64,000 nucleotides of DNA from an uncultured Collinsella sp. (GTDB taxonomy: Bacteria; Actinomycetota; Coriobacteriia; Coriobacteriales; Coriobacteriaceae), in the NCBI GenBank assembly GCA_959023295.1, contig CAUFBM010000005.1, positions 62,001 to 126,000 of the forward strand, given 5' to 3'. A model generated the notes under the pieces. The model ran no database searches, was not told the DNA's origin, and was given only the letters and a program-made list of their open reading frames with translations. The position numbers were made by a program, and so were the translations under genes. How positions within the stretch are numbered: the stretch's first letter is position 1; every line of letters begins with the position of its first letter. Below, in pieces: positions 16,471 to 25,035 of this stretch.

Positions 16471-17931
16471 TTAGCGCACCTGAGCGACGTAAGCGACGTT
16501 GGTCGAGGAGACCTTGTCCTCGAGCTGGACGCTCATGCGGGGATCGCCGGCGGTGGCGACGGTCAGATCGCCGGTCTCGACGTAACCGAGCTCCTTAGCG
16601 GTCTCGATCGCCTTGACGATCGTGCCGTTGACGGTGCCCTGGGTAATCTCGGCCTGGTGCGGGATAACGCCCCAGTACATGATCATCTGCTGGACGGCCC
16701 ACTCGTGGCGGGAGAACGCGCAGATCGGCATGTTGGGACGGAAGTGCGAGATCAGGCGAGCGGTACGACCGGTGGTCGTCGGCACGGTGATGCACTTGGC
16801 GCCAACGGTGGTGGCCATGTTCACAGCGGACATACCCACAACGTTGTTGACGACGCGGGTGCCGTGAGCGTCAGCCGGAACCTCGAGCGGAGCGTGAGCC
16901 GGGAGGTACTTCTCGGTCTCGAGAGCAATGCTGGCCTGCATCTTGACGGCCTCAACCGGGTACTTACCGGCAGCGGACTCGCCGGACAGCATGACGGCGT
17001 CGGTGCCGTCGTAAATGGCGTTAGCAACGTCGGCAACCTCGGCGCGCGTCGGGCGCGGGTTCTGCTGCATGGAGTCGAGCATCTGCGTAGCGGTGATAAC
17101 GGGCTTATAGGCCGCGTTGCACTTGGCGATGATCTCCTTCTGGATGTGGGGAACGAGCTCGGGCTTGATCTCGATGCCCAGGTCGCCACGGGCAACCATG
17201 ATGCCGTCGGAAGCCTCGAGGATCTCGTCGAAGTTCTCGACGCCCAGGGCGCACTCGATCTTCGGGAAGATCGTCACGTGCTCGCCGCCGTTCTCGCGGC
17301 AAAGCTCGCGGATGCCGCGGACGGACTCGCCGTCACGGATGAAGGAAGCGGCGATGTAGTCGATGTTCTCGGTCAGGCCAAAGAGGATGTCCTGACGATC
17401 GCGCTCGGTGATGGCGGGCAGCGAGATGTTGACGTTGGGCATGTTGACGCCCTTGCGCTCGCCAATCAGGCCGTCGTTCTTGACGACGCAGGTCATGTCC
17501 TGGCCGTCGACGGACTCGACCTCGAGGGCAACCAGGCCGTCATCGATCAGGATGAGGGAGCCCTTCTCGACCTCGGAGGGCAGAGCCAGGTAGTCGAGGG
17601 AGATATGCTCAGCGGTGCCGTGGAAATCCTCGGACGTGGGCTGAGCGGTGACGACGATCTTGTCGCCGGTCTTGACGGCAACCTTCTTGCCATCGACCAG
17701 AAGGCCGGTGCGGACCTCGGGGCCCTTGGTGTCGAGCAGGATGCCGACGGGCATACCGAGCTCCTTGGAAATACGACGGACGCGCTCGATGCGACCGTGG
17801 TGCTCGTCGTAGGAGCCGTGCGAGAAGTTAAAACGGGCGACGTTCATGCCCGCCTTGATCATCTCGCGGATGGTCTCGTCGCTATCGCAGGCGGGACCCA
17901 TGGTGCATACAATCTTAGTGCGCTTGTACAT
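16471..17931 (-). CDS. pyk: Pyruvate kinase
   Basis: A 486-residue glycolytic enzyme converting phosphoenolpyruvate and ADP to pyruvate and ATP. It starts YKRTKIVCTMGPACDS and has FNFSHGSYDEH (about residue 35), DTKGPEVRTG, the catalytic IFPKIECALGVENFDEI (about 220), the metal-binding MVARGDLGIEI and TATQMLDSM, with an allosteric C-terminal domain from about 355. A ribosome-binding site GGAGG precedes the ATG. A perfect TATAAT -10 lies on the reverse strand at 17995-18000. It is transcribed alone, divergent from the cation ATPase. Confidence 0.97.
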   Translation of the reverse strand: MYKRTKIVCTMGPACDSDETIREMIKAGMNVARFNFSHGSYDEHHGRIERVRRISKELGMPVGILLDTKGPEVRTGLLVDGKKVAVKTGDKIVVTAQPTSEDFHGTAEHISLDYLALPSEVEKGSLILIDDGLVALEVESVDGQDMTCVVKNDGLIGERKGVNMPNVNISLPAITERDRQDILFGLTENIDYIAASFIRDGESVRGIRELCRENGGEHVTIFPKIECALGVENFDEILEASDGIMVARGDLGIEIKPELVPHIQKEIIAKCNAAYKPVITATQMLDSMQQNPRPTRAEVADVANAIYDGTDAVMLSGESAAGKYPVEAVKMQASIALETEKYLPAHAPLEVPADAHGTRVVNNVVGMSAVNMATTVGAKCITVPTTTGRTARLISHFRPNMPICAFSRHEWAVQQMIMYWGVIPHQAEITQGTVNGTIVKAIETAKELGYVETGDLTVATAGDPRMSVQLEDKVSSTNVAYVAQVR

Positions 17932-17994
17932 TCAGACCTCCATCTGACATCGTCTTGCGCTGATAGATAAACCATAAGAAATAAAACTGAGATG

Positions 17995-18023
17995 ATTATA
18001 ACGAAATGACGACCGAATACCCC
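17995..18023 (-). promoter_or_regulatory. Promoter of pyk
   Basis: A perfect -10 TATAAT on the reverse strand (17995-18000), 64 bases before the start codon. The -35 is weak (GGGGTA at 17-bp spacing). The surrounding 320 bases to 18263 are AT-rich compared with the window and hold no gene. Confidence 0.55.
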
Positions 18024-18248
18024 AAAAAATCGACCGTATGCCGAATTAGAAGTTCATTATTTGCGGAAAAACGGTATATGCAAAAACTTTACCAACCGTT
18101 CTAACCGCTGCTATCTGGGCGATATTTCAGTTTGATGACGCGCCGAAGATAAAACGTTTTATCAATGTTGAGCATCACACGGTCTGCACCGTTGCTTATA
18201 GACCATATTTCCAAATGGATTGTTTTGGCTAGACGCGTCGCTTTGGGG

Positions 18249-18372
18249 TACCATAGCTCCACTATCAACTGCCGCTCAGCACGGCAGCCTTGATGAGCCC
18301 TTGCCCTTCTCCTGGGAATTATGATCGGGCATCAATCTGCTGAGTGGCCCGAATCCCAGGAGGGGACTCTAT
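18249..18372 (+). promoter_or_regulatory. Structured leader of the cation ATPase with kissing loops, candidate riboswitch
   Basis: After a -10-like TACCAT (18249-18254) come two hairpins. Hairpin 1 pairs ATCAA(C)TGCCG (18264-18274) with CGGCA(G)..TTGAT (18282-18294), loop CTCAGCA (18275-18281). Hairpin 2 pairs CTCCTGGGA (18309-18317) with TCCCAGGAG (18354-18362), and then TCGGGC with GCCCGA. Its loop holds TGCTGAG (18338-18344), the exact complement of loop 1. An alternative helix can form between 18290-18300 and 18327-18335 and excludes parts of both hairpins. The AGGAG of the Shine-Dalgarno lies in the closing strand of hairpin 2, so folding should control translation. I do not recognise it as a known riboswitch class. 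Confidence 0.75.
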
Positions 18373-21054
18373 ATGCAAAAGGAATACCTGTCCGCCGCGG
18401 CGGAGGTGCTCAGCGACCAGGGCGTCGATGAGAACCTCGGCCTGAGCACTGGCGAGGCGTCGTCGCGTCTCGCCAAGACAGGCCCTAACAAGCTCGAGGA
18501 AGCCAAGAAGACGCCGCTGTGGAAGCGCTTCTTTGAGCAGATGGCAGACCCCATGGTCATCATGCTGATCGCGGCCGCGGTTATCAGTGCGCTCACGGGC
18601 ATGGTCAAGGGCGAGCCCGACTTTGCCGATGTCGCCATCATCATGTTCGTCGTTATCGTCAACTCGGTGCTGGGCGTGGTCCAGGAAGCCAAGAGCGAGG
18701 AGGCCCTCGAGGCCCTGCAGGAGATGAGCGCGGCGCAGTCCAAGGTACTGCGCGACGGCAAGCTCGTGCTCCTGCCGAGCGCCGAGCTCGTGCCCGGTGA
18801 CGTGATCATGCTCGAGGCGGGCGACTCCGTCCCGGCCGACTGCCGCGTGCTCGAGAGCGCCACGATGAAGATTGAAGAGGCCGCACTCACCGGCGAGTCC
18901 GTGCCCGTAGAGAAGCACGCCAACGTGATTGAGCTCGCCGCGGGCACCGATGACGTGCCGCTCGGCGACCGCAAGAACATGTGCTACATGGGCTCCACCG
19001 TGGTGTACGGCCGCGGCCGCGCCGTCGTGGTCGGCACCGGCATGGACACCGAGATGGGCAAGATTGCCGGCGCCCTGGCCGAGGCCAAGGAAGAGCTTAC
19101 GCCGCTGCAGGTGAAGCTTGCCGAGCTCAGCCGCATCCTCACCATTATGGTGATCGTCATCTGCGTCGTGATCTTTGGCGTCGATATCCTCCGCCACGGC
19201 GTGGGCAACGTCCTTACCGACCCGACTGCCTTGCTCGACACCTTTATGGTCGCCGTCTCGCTTGCCGTCGCTGCCATCCCTGAGGGCCTGGTCGCCGTTG
19301 TGACCATCGTGCTGTCGCTCGGCGTGACCAAGATGGCTAAGCGCCAGGCGATTATCCGCAAGCTCTCTGCCGTCGAGACCCTCGGCTGCACGCAGACCAT
19401 CTGCTCCGACAAGACCGGTACCCTTACTCAAAACAAGATGACCGTCGTCAAGCACGAGCTCGCCGCGCCTAAGGAGAAGTTCCTGGCCGGTATGGCGCTG
19501 TGCTCCGATGCCCAGTGGGATGAGGAGCTGGGCGAGGCCGTGGGCGAGCCGACTGAGTGTGCGCTCGTCAACGACGCCGGCAAGGCTGGTCTCACCGGCC
19601 TGACTGCCGAGCACCCGCGTGTGGGCGAGGCCCCGTTTGACTCGGGCCGCAAGATGATGTCCGTGGTCGTCGAGACCCTGGACGGCGAGTACGAGCAGTA
19701 CACCAAGGGCGCGCCCGACGTGGTGATCGGCCTGTGCACCCATATCTACGAGGGCGAAAAGGTCGTCCCGCTGACCGAGGAGCGTCGCGCCGAGCTCGTG
19801 GCCGCCAACAAGGCCATGGCCGACGAGGCCCTGCGCGTGTTGGCGCTGGCAAGCCGCACCTACACCGAGGTCCCGAGCGACTGCAGCCCCGCTGCGCTCG
19901 AGCACGACCTGGTCTTCTGCGGCCTGTCCGGCATGATTGACCCTGTCCGCCCCGAGGTGGCCGACGCTATCCGCGAGGCGCACGACGCCGGCATTCGCAC
20001 CGTCATGATCACGGGCGACCATATCGACACCGCCGTGGCCATTGCCAAGCAGCTGGGAATCGTCACCGATCGCAGCCATGCCATCACCGGTGCCGACCTC
20101 GATCGCATGAGCGACGAGGAGCTCGACGCGCACATCGAGGACTACGGCGTGTACGCCCGCGTCCAGCCCGAACACAAGACCCGCATCGTCGAAGCCTGGA
20201 AGTCGCGCGACCAGATCGTGGCCATGACGGGCGACGGCGTCAACGACGCCCCGTCCATCAAACGCGCCGACATCGGCGTGGGCATGGGCATCACCGGTAC
20301 CGACGTCACCAAGAACGTCGCCGACATGGTGCTTGCCGACGACAACTTCGCCACCATCATCGGCGCCTGCGAAGAGGGTCGCCGCATTTACGACAACATC
20401 CGCAAGGTCATCCAGTTCCTGCTTTCGGCCAACCTTGCCGAGGTGTTCTCGGTGTTTATCGCCACGCTCATCGGCTTTACCATCTTCCAGCCGGTGCAGC
20501 TGCTGTGGGTGAACCTGGTCACCGACTGCTTCCCCGCGCTCGCGCTGGGCATGGAGGATGCCGAGGGCGACATCATGAAGCGTAAGCCGCGCAATGCCAA
20601 GGACGGCGTCTTTGCCGGTAATATGGGCCTGGACTGTGTGGTCCAGGGCTTGATCATCACCGTGCTGGTGCTGGCGAGCTTCTTTGTGGGCGTGTACTTT
20701 GACATGGGCTACATCCACATCGCCGATATGATCGCCGGCAATGCGGACGAGGAAGGCGTGATGATGGCGTTCATCACGCTCAACATGGTCGAGATCTTCC
20801 ACTGCTTCAATATGCGCAGCCGTCGTGCGTCGCTGTTTAGCATGAAGAAGCAGAACAAGTGGCTGTGGGCCTCTGCCGCGCTGGCGCTGGTGCTGACGGT
20901 GATCGTTACCGTGCAGCCGACGCTTGCCGAGATGTTCTTTGGCCCCGTGACGCTTGAGCTCAAGGGCGTTATCGCCGCTCTGGCCCTTGCCTTCCTGATC
21001 ATTCCGCTGATGGAGATCTACAAGGCGATCATGCGCGCGGTCGAGAAGGAGTAG
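18373..21054 (+). CDS. P-type cation-transporting ATPase (calcium-type, P2 class)
   Basis: An 893-residue P-type ATPase. It has the actuator motif LTGES (about residue 173), membrane helix 4 AAIPEGLVAVV with the PEGL ion-binding motif, phosphorylation site CSDKTGTLTQNKM (Asp about 346), the KGAPD nucleotide-binding motif, MITGDH, and hinge GDGVNDAPSIKRADIG (about 620). About ten membrane segments and the C-terminal cation-ATPase domain are complete. It most resembles SERCA/PMCA-like bacterial ATPases exporting Ca2+ or a related cation; the specificity is not certain. The ATG follows AGGAGGGG, which is partly buried in the structured leader. Confidence 0.92.
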   Translation: MQKEYLSAAAEVLSDQGVDENLGLSTGEASSRLAKTGPNKLEEAKKTPLWKRFFEQMADPMVIMLIAAAVISALTGMVKGEPDFADVAIIMFVVIVNSVLGVVQEAKSEEALEALQEMSAAQSKVLRDGKLVLLPSAELVPGDVIMLEAGDSVPADCRVLESATMKIEEAALTGESVPVEKHANVIELAAGTDDVPLGDRKNMCYMGSTVVYGRGRAVVVGTGMDTEMGKIAGALAEAKEELTPLQVKLAELSRILTIMVIVICVVIFGVDILRHGVGNVLTDPTALLDTFMVAVSLAVAAIPEGLVAVVTIVLSLGVTKMAKRQAIIRKLSAVETLGCTQTICSDKTGTLTQNKMTVVKHELAAPKEKFLAGMALCSDAQWDEELGEAVGEPTECALVNDAGKAGLTGLTAEHPRVGEAPFDSGRKMMSVVVETLDGEYEQYTKGAPDVVIGLCTHIYEGEKVVPLTEERRAELVAANKAMADEALRVLALASRTYTEVPSDCSPAALEHDLVFCGLSGMIDPVRPEVADAIREAHDAGIRTVMITGDHIDTAVAIAKQLGIVTDRSHAITGADLDRMSDEELDAHIEDYGVYARVQPEHKTRIVEAWKSRDQIVAMTGDGVNDAPSIKRADIGVGMGITGTDVTKNVADMVLADDNFATIIGACEEGRRIYDNIRKVIQFLLSANLAEVFSVFIATLIGFTIFQPVQLLWVNLVTDCFPALALGMEDAEGDIMKRKPRNAKDGVFAGNMGLDCVVQGLIITVLVLASFFVGVYFDMGYIHIADMIAGNADEEGVMMAFITLNMVEIFHCFNMRSRRASLFSMKKQNKWLWASAALALVLTVIVTVQPTLAEMFFGPVTLELKGVIAALALAFLIIPLMEIYKAIMRAVEKE

Positions 21055-21060
21055 GTCGAA

Positions 21061-21179
21061 AGGCCATCCTTCCCGCCGGCCCGACCGCCTGCGGGGTTTC
21101 TTCTTCGCTGGTCCTCGCGCTTCGCGCTGCGGGATCGCTCAGAAGAAACCCCTCCCGGCGTCGGGCCTTCGGATAGCCT
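21061..21179. repeat. Long imperfect palindrome after the cation ATPase
   Basis: A 119-bp inverted structure: outer arms 21061-21069 with 21171-21179 (one mismatch), GCCCGAC/GTCGGGC (21079-21085 with 21160-21166), a perfect 12-bp helix (21093-21104 with 21141-21152) and a small GCGC-TTC-GCGC centre at 21117-21127. A separate true terminator follows, so this is more likely a REP-like repeat or mRNA stabiliser. Confidence 0.55.
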
Positions 21180-21209
21180 CTCGAGACCATTGGCTGAGGG
21201 AAAGTGTGT

Positions 21210-21247
21210 GAGCCGGTCGAGCGTTTGCTCGACCGGCTCTTTTTTTG
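21210..21247 (+). terminator. Intrinsic terminator before rsgA
   Basis: A perfect 13-bp hairpin (21210-21222 with 21227-21239, loop GTTT) followed by eight Ts. It ends the cation ATPase transcript. Confidence 0.93.
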
Positions 21248-21295
21248 TGGGTAAAATACCTGCTCAGTTGTGATTTGTGGTGCTGGGAGGCGCTT

Positions 21296-22480
21296 GTGGG
21301 CAAGGCGAAGGCTAAGGCGAAGAAAAAGACGACGGGGGCGCGGGCTAAGCGCGATCGTCGTCGGAAGCTTGCGACCGAAGCCCCCGCATCTGCCGAGGAG
21401 CTGCTGGCAAGCGTGCCAGGACTCGACGCGCTGCAGGATGTTCCGGCGTTCGACGACCTGCCGATCGATGAGGCTCAGCAGGCGGCATTTGACGACTTTT
21501 GTGCTCAGGCTGAGGAGCCCGAGCAGATGCAACTTGGTGCCGTGGTGCGCCTGGATCGCGGGTTTCCGCTGGTGGCGACTGCCGACGACACCTTTCGTGC
21601 CGAGCATGCCGTGGGGTTTGCCAAGTCGCGTGGCGAGGACGAGGTTCTGCTGCCTGCCGTGGGCGACCGCGTGGCGGTACGCCGTGCGCCCGGGCACGAC
21701 ATGGGCGTGATTGAGTGCGTGCTGCCGCGCCGCACGAGCTTTGAGCGTTGGCGCGGTCGCGCTCGCGGCGAGCGTCAGGTGCTTTGCTCCAACGTGGATA
21801 GCGTGCTGATCGTGCAGGCGCTCGGCGCCGGCGAGGTGCTGCTCGACCGCGTGGCGCGCTCGCTGGTGTTGGCGCTCGACTGCGACGCCGAGCCGGTGGT
21901 GGTACTTACCAAGGCCGACCGCTGCGACGCCGACGAGCTCGAGCGCGATCTGGATCGCGTGCACCGCCTGGTGGGTCCGGACGTGCGCGTAATCGTGACA
22001 TCTTCTGCCAAGGGCCGTGGCCTGGACGAGGTGCGCGCCTGCGTTCCCGCCGGGAGCTGCGCCATGATCCTGGGCGAGTCGGGAGCCGGCAAATCGACGC
22101 TGCTCAACGCGCTGTTGGGCCACGATACGTTGGCGACCGGCGGCGTGCGTGAGCGCGATGACCAGGGTCGCCACACCACGGTCGCGCGCGTGATGGTGGC
22201 GCTGCCGGGCGAAGCCGGCGTTATTGCCGACGCGCCGGGCCTGCGCAGCTTGCCACTCGTGGGGCATGAGCGGGGCTTGGCACGTGCGTTTCCCGAGATC
22301 GTCGAGGCGTCGCGTGCGTGCCGATTTGGCGACTGCACGCATACCCACGAACCGGGCTGTGCCGTTCGCGAGGCCGAGGATGCCGGGCAGATCGACAGCC
22401 TGCGTTTGGAGACGTTCCAAAACCTGGCGTCATCCATGCGTGTGAGTGCTCAGATGCTCGATCCCGACGTCCATCTGTAA
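21296..22480 (+). CDS. rsgA: Ribosome small-subunit GTPase RsgA
   Basis: A 394-residue circularly permuted GTPase that checks late 30S subunit assembly. The first 20 residues are very basic. An OB-like domain is followed by the G4 motif TKAD (about residue 205), G1 P-loop GESGAGKST (about 260), G3 DAPG and a C-terminal zinc motif CRFGDCTHTHEPGC (about 342-355). A central N-terminal insertion rich in acidic residues (about 30-75) makes it longer than E. coli RsgA. GTG at 21296 follows GGGAGG at five bases. The gene is flanked by terminators and is its own unit. Confidence 0.93.
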   Translation: MGKAKAKAKKKTTGARAKRDRRRKLATEAPASAEELLASVPGLDALQDVPAFDDLPIDEAQQAAFDDFCAQAEEPEQMQLGAVVRLDRGFPLVATADDTFRAEHAVGFAKSRGEDEVLLPAVGDRVAVRRAPGHDMGVIECVLPRRTSFERWRGRARGERQVLCSNVDSVLIVQALGAGEVLLDRVARSLVLALDCDAEPVVVLTKADRCDADELERDLDRVHRLVGPDVRVIVTSSAKGRGLDEVRACVPAGSCAMILGESGAGKSTLLNALLGHDTLATGGVRERDDQGRHTTVARVMVALPGEAGVIADAPGLRSLPLVGHERGLARAFPEIVEASRACRFGDCTHTHEPGCAVREAEDAGQIDSLRLETFQNLASSMRVSAQMLDPDVHL

Positions 22481-22499
22481 TTGAATGTATCTATGACAG

Positions 22500-22532
22500 C
22501 CGTCTCCCAATGGTACGGGAGGCGGTTTTTTT
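22500..22532 (+). terminator. Terminator of rsgA
   Basis: Hairpin CCGTCTCCC/GGGAGGCGG (22500-22508 with 22517-22525) followed by seven Ts. Confidence 0.9.
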
Positions 22533-22732
22533 ATTGCCGATGCACCCCTAAACGTGCATTTATCTGACGTGCTGACCAAAACCTTGCCGCGAGCTTGACG
22601 GGCCGGTCAGCTTTTGGTCGGCAATTGGTTTGACACTCAAAACCAAGATCGCGATCGCGTCGTTTTGCTGCTTGCCCGCTCGGACAATGATGGTACGGGC
22701 ATCCGCCCGGTGCTACCTTGAGAGGAGCGACC

Positions 22733-23392
22733 GTGAACAAGAGCAAGCGCATTGCCATCAGTCTGATCGCGGGCGTGCTCGCCGCGCTGCTCTGCATGGT
22801 TTACGCGTCATCGATTCGCTCGCAGGCTGAACAAGCCCAGGCCGAGACGCTGGCCAAGTACGGCGGCGATCGCGTCGAGGTGTGCGTCGCGGCGCGCGAT
22901 ATCGATGCGGGTGAGACTCTCGACGAGACCAATGTCATAACTCAGGAATGGCTGGCGAGCCTGCTGCCGCGCGATGCGGTGACCGAGCTGCGCCAGGTGC
23001 GCGGCGACGTGACGACCTCGCGCATCCCTAAAAATGCCGTGATTTGCGATGTCTACACCAAGGCTGAAACCCACACGCTCGAGGTGCCCAAAGGCAAGGT
23101 CGCCGTTTCGGTGGCGGTCGATGCCGAGCATTCGGTTGGAGGCGCCACGGGCGTGGGCAGCTACGTGGACGTGTACGTGCAAAAGGACGGCGTGACCGAT
23201 CGGCTGTGCGGCGCGCGCGTGATCGATACCAGCGAAGTGGCCGGTGCCACGCGCGAAGGCAAGATCGAATGGGTGACGCTGGCGGCCGACCCCGAAGACG
23301 TTAAGGAATTGCTGGGGGCCTCGGGCAAGGGGACGGTCAGTTTGACGATTCCCGCCACGGTGCGCGGCAAAAAGAGCGGAGGCGACGAGTGA
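22733..23392 (+). CDS. cpaB: Tad pilus assembly protein CpaB/RcpC (SAF domain)
   Basis: A 219-residue protein that opens the Tad operon. An N-terminal membrane segment (about residues 7-25, ISLIAGVLAALLCMVYA) is followed by a SAF domain (about 45-115, VCVAARDIDAGETLDETNVI) and a C-terminal RcpC-like domain containing VGSYVDVYV. CpaB-type proteins are periplasmic or extracytoplasmic parts of the pilus base. GTG at 22733 is preceded by GAGAGGAG. The upstream 200 bases hold a GCTGACC/GGTCAGC dyad but no other gene. Confidence 0.85.
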   Translation: MNKSKRIAISLIAGVLAALLCMVYASSIRSQAEQAQAETLAKYGGDRVEVCVAARDIDAGETLDETNVITQEWLASLLPRDAVTELRQVRGDVTTSRIPKNAVICDVYTKAETHTLEVPKGKVAVSVAVDAEHSVGGATGVGSYVDVYVQKDGVTDRLCGARVIDTSEVAGATREGKIEWVTLAADPEDVKELLGASGKGTVSLTIPATVRGKKSGGDE

Positions 23393-25035
23393 TGAAGGCG
23401 ATCTGGCTTGCATGCTGCGCGTGCGGTGATTACGGATTGCTGCAGCGGGAAGTCGAGGGCCGCGATGCGGGCGCGCAGGTGCTTCGCGTGGGCGACCTGG
23501 ATGGGCTGGTGTCCATGGCGCGGGCGTTTCCGTCGCGTCGCGGGGCAGCGATTATCGCGGCAGCCCTGTTCGATGCCGAAGACGTGCGAAAGACCGTTGC
23601 GCGTCTGACGGCCGAGGGCCGCGTGAGCCGCGTGGTCGTACTGATAGAGACGCTCGATCCTTCGAATATCGAGGGGCTGTTTCGCGCGGGGGCGACCGAG
23701 GTTATCGCTGCGCGCAGCATATGCGGCAACGGACGCGCGGGCGAGGGAACGGTTGATTACGACCGGTGTATGACGATTGAGCCCGATGCTTTTGTTGATA
23801 GGGAACCCGGGGCACCTCGCGCTACAAGAGGCCCGCGTGTTGATGATTGTGGAAAAGCGGAAGCCGAGCATGGTCGGTGTCCCCGGGACCCCCTTGCATA
23901 CGATGAAGTCGGAGAGCCGGTGCCGTATGGCGAGGAGCTTCTGGCTGTAGATATGGGATACGTGCATGGCGTGAGCCTGGTCGATGAGCTCGACGAGGTT
24001 GAGGGACTTGCCGGGAACGACAATGTTCGTGTCGATGCGGCCGTGAAGTCCCCAGACTCGGTCCCGCAGGCCGAGCAGCCTGCCGTGCCGGCTTGGGCGC
24101 AGCATATGAGCGCTGCAGGGGAGACGGGGACGTTGCCGCCCGTGTCGGCGCCGCCTGCTCCCGCGCCGCCGTCAGATGCCGTCGTCCCGTCGCATCGAGC
24201 CCCGGTTGTCTGCGTCGTCTCGGGTTCGGGCGGTTGCGGCAAGTCGACGATCGTCGCCACCATGGCGCATGCGGCGTCGCTGCTGAGCTTGCGTGCTGCC
24301 GTGCTCGACTTGGACCTGATGTTTGGAAACCTCTACGACCTGTTGGGTGCCGATGCCCCGCATGACATGGCGACGCTTATCGAGCCATCGGCTGCGGGTG
24401 CACTCGCCGAATCGGACATCGTGGCCGCCTCGATGCGCGTGGCCCCGGGCGTCACGCTTTGGGGCCCGGTTGCCGCGCCCGAACAGGCCGAGCTCATGGC
24501 GCGTCCGGTGGAGCTGCTGCTCGATGTCTTGCGCCGCGAATCCGACGTGGTGCTTGTCGACACCTCGGTCTTTTGGGGCGACGCCGTGGCGGCCGCGGTG
24601 GCGGCAAGCGACCGCTGCCTGGTCGTGGGCGATCCGTCGGTGTCGTCTGCGACGTCCGCGGCACGCGTTATCGAGCTGGCGAGCCGTGTGGGCGTGCCGC
24701 GTACGCGCATGAGCGCCGTATTCAACCGGTTTGGCGCGCGCGGCGCCGACGAGGATGTCGCCATGCGCTTTGAGATTACCTGCGCGTTGAGCTCCAAGAT
24801 CCGCATCGCCGACGGCGGGCAGGACTTGGCGGCGCTCATGGCATTCGGCCGTGCTGACGAGGCAGTGGGCCAGACCAGCGCTTTTGCCACCAGCGTGCGC
24901 GAAGCCACGCGCGAGATGCTCGTGGAGTTGGGCTGCGCCGTCGGTCCCTGGAACGACATGGTCACCGACCGCGCGACGCGCATCGAGCGTCCGCGCATCC
25001 GTCTTCCCTGGTCGCGTGAGGGTGATTCGCGATGA
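23392..25035 (+). CDS. tadZ: Tad pilus ATPase TadZ/CpaE (MinD-like)
   Basis: A 547-residue protein. An atypical receiver-like N-terminal domain (about residues 1-115) leads to a long low-complexity linker (about 120-265, ending PPVSAPPAPAPPSDA). A ParA/MinD-type ATPase follows with a deviant Walker A SGSGGCGKST (about 282) and DLDLMFGNLYDLLG. TadZ positions the pilus machine at the cell pole. The start overlaps the cpaB stop (TGATG), indicating coupling. The linker is less GC-biased at third positions than its flanks and looks poorly conserved. Confidence 0.85.
   Translation: MKAIWLACCACGDYGLLQREVEGRDAGAQVLRVGDLDGLVSMARAFPSRRGAAIIAAALFDAEDVRKTVARLTAEGRVSRVVVLIETLDPSNIEGLFRAGATEVIAARSICGNGRAGEGTVDYDRCMTIEPDAFVDREPGAPRATRGPRVDDCGKAEAEHGRCPRDPLAYDEVGEPVPYGEELLAVDMGYVHGVSLVDELDEVEGLAGNDNVRVDAAVKSPDSVPQAEQPAVPAWAQHMSAAGETGTLPPVSAPPAPAPPSDAVVPSHRAPVVCVVSGSGGCGKSTIVATMAHAASLLSLRAAVLDLDLMFGNLYDLLGADAPHDMATLIEPSAAGALAESDIVAASMRVAPGVTLWGPVAAPEQAELMARPVELLLDVLRRESDVVLVDTSVFWGDAVAAAVAASDRCLVVGDPSVSSATSAARVIELASRVGVPRTRMSAVFNRFGARGADEDVAMRFEITCALSSKIRIADGGQDLAALMAFGRADEAVGQTSAFATSVREATREMLVELGCAVGPWNDMVTDRATRIERPRIRLPWSREGDSR

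Noticed and set aside
16372..17970. 532-codon forward ORF opposite pyk
   Set aside because: It crosses the pyk terminator and is antisense to all pyk motifs.
18319..20802. 827-codon reverse ORF opposite the cation ATPase
   Set aside because: Antisense shadow of a full-length P-type ATPase with no start signal.
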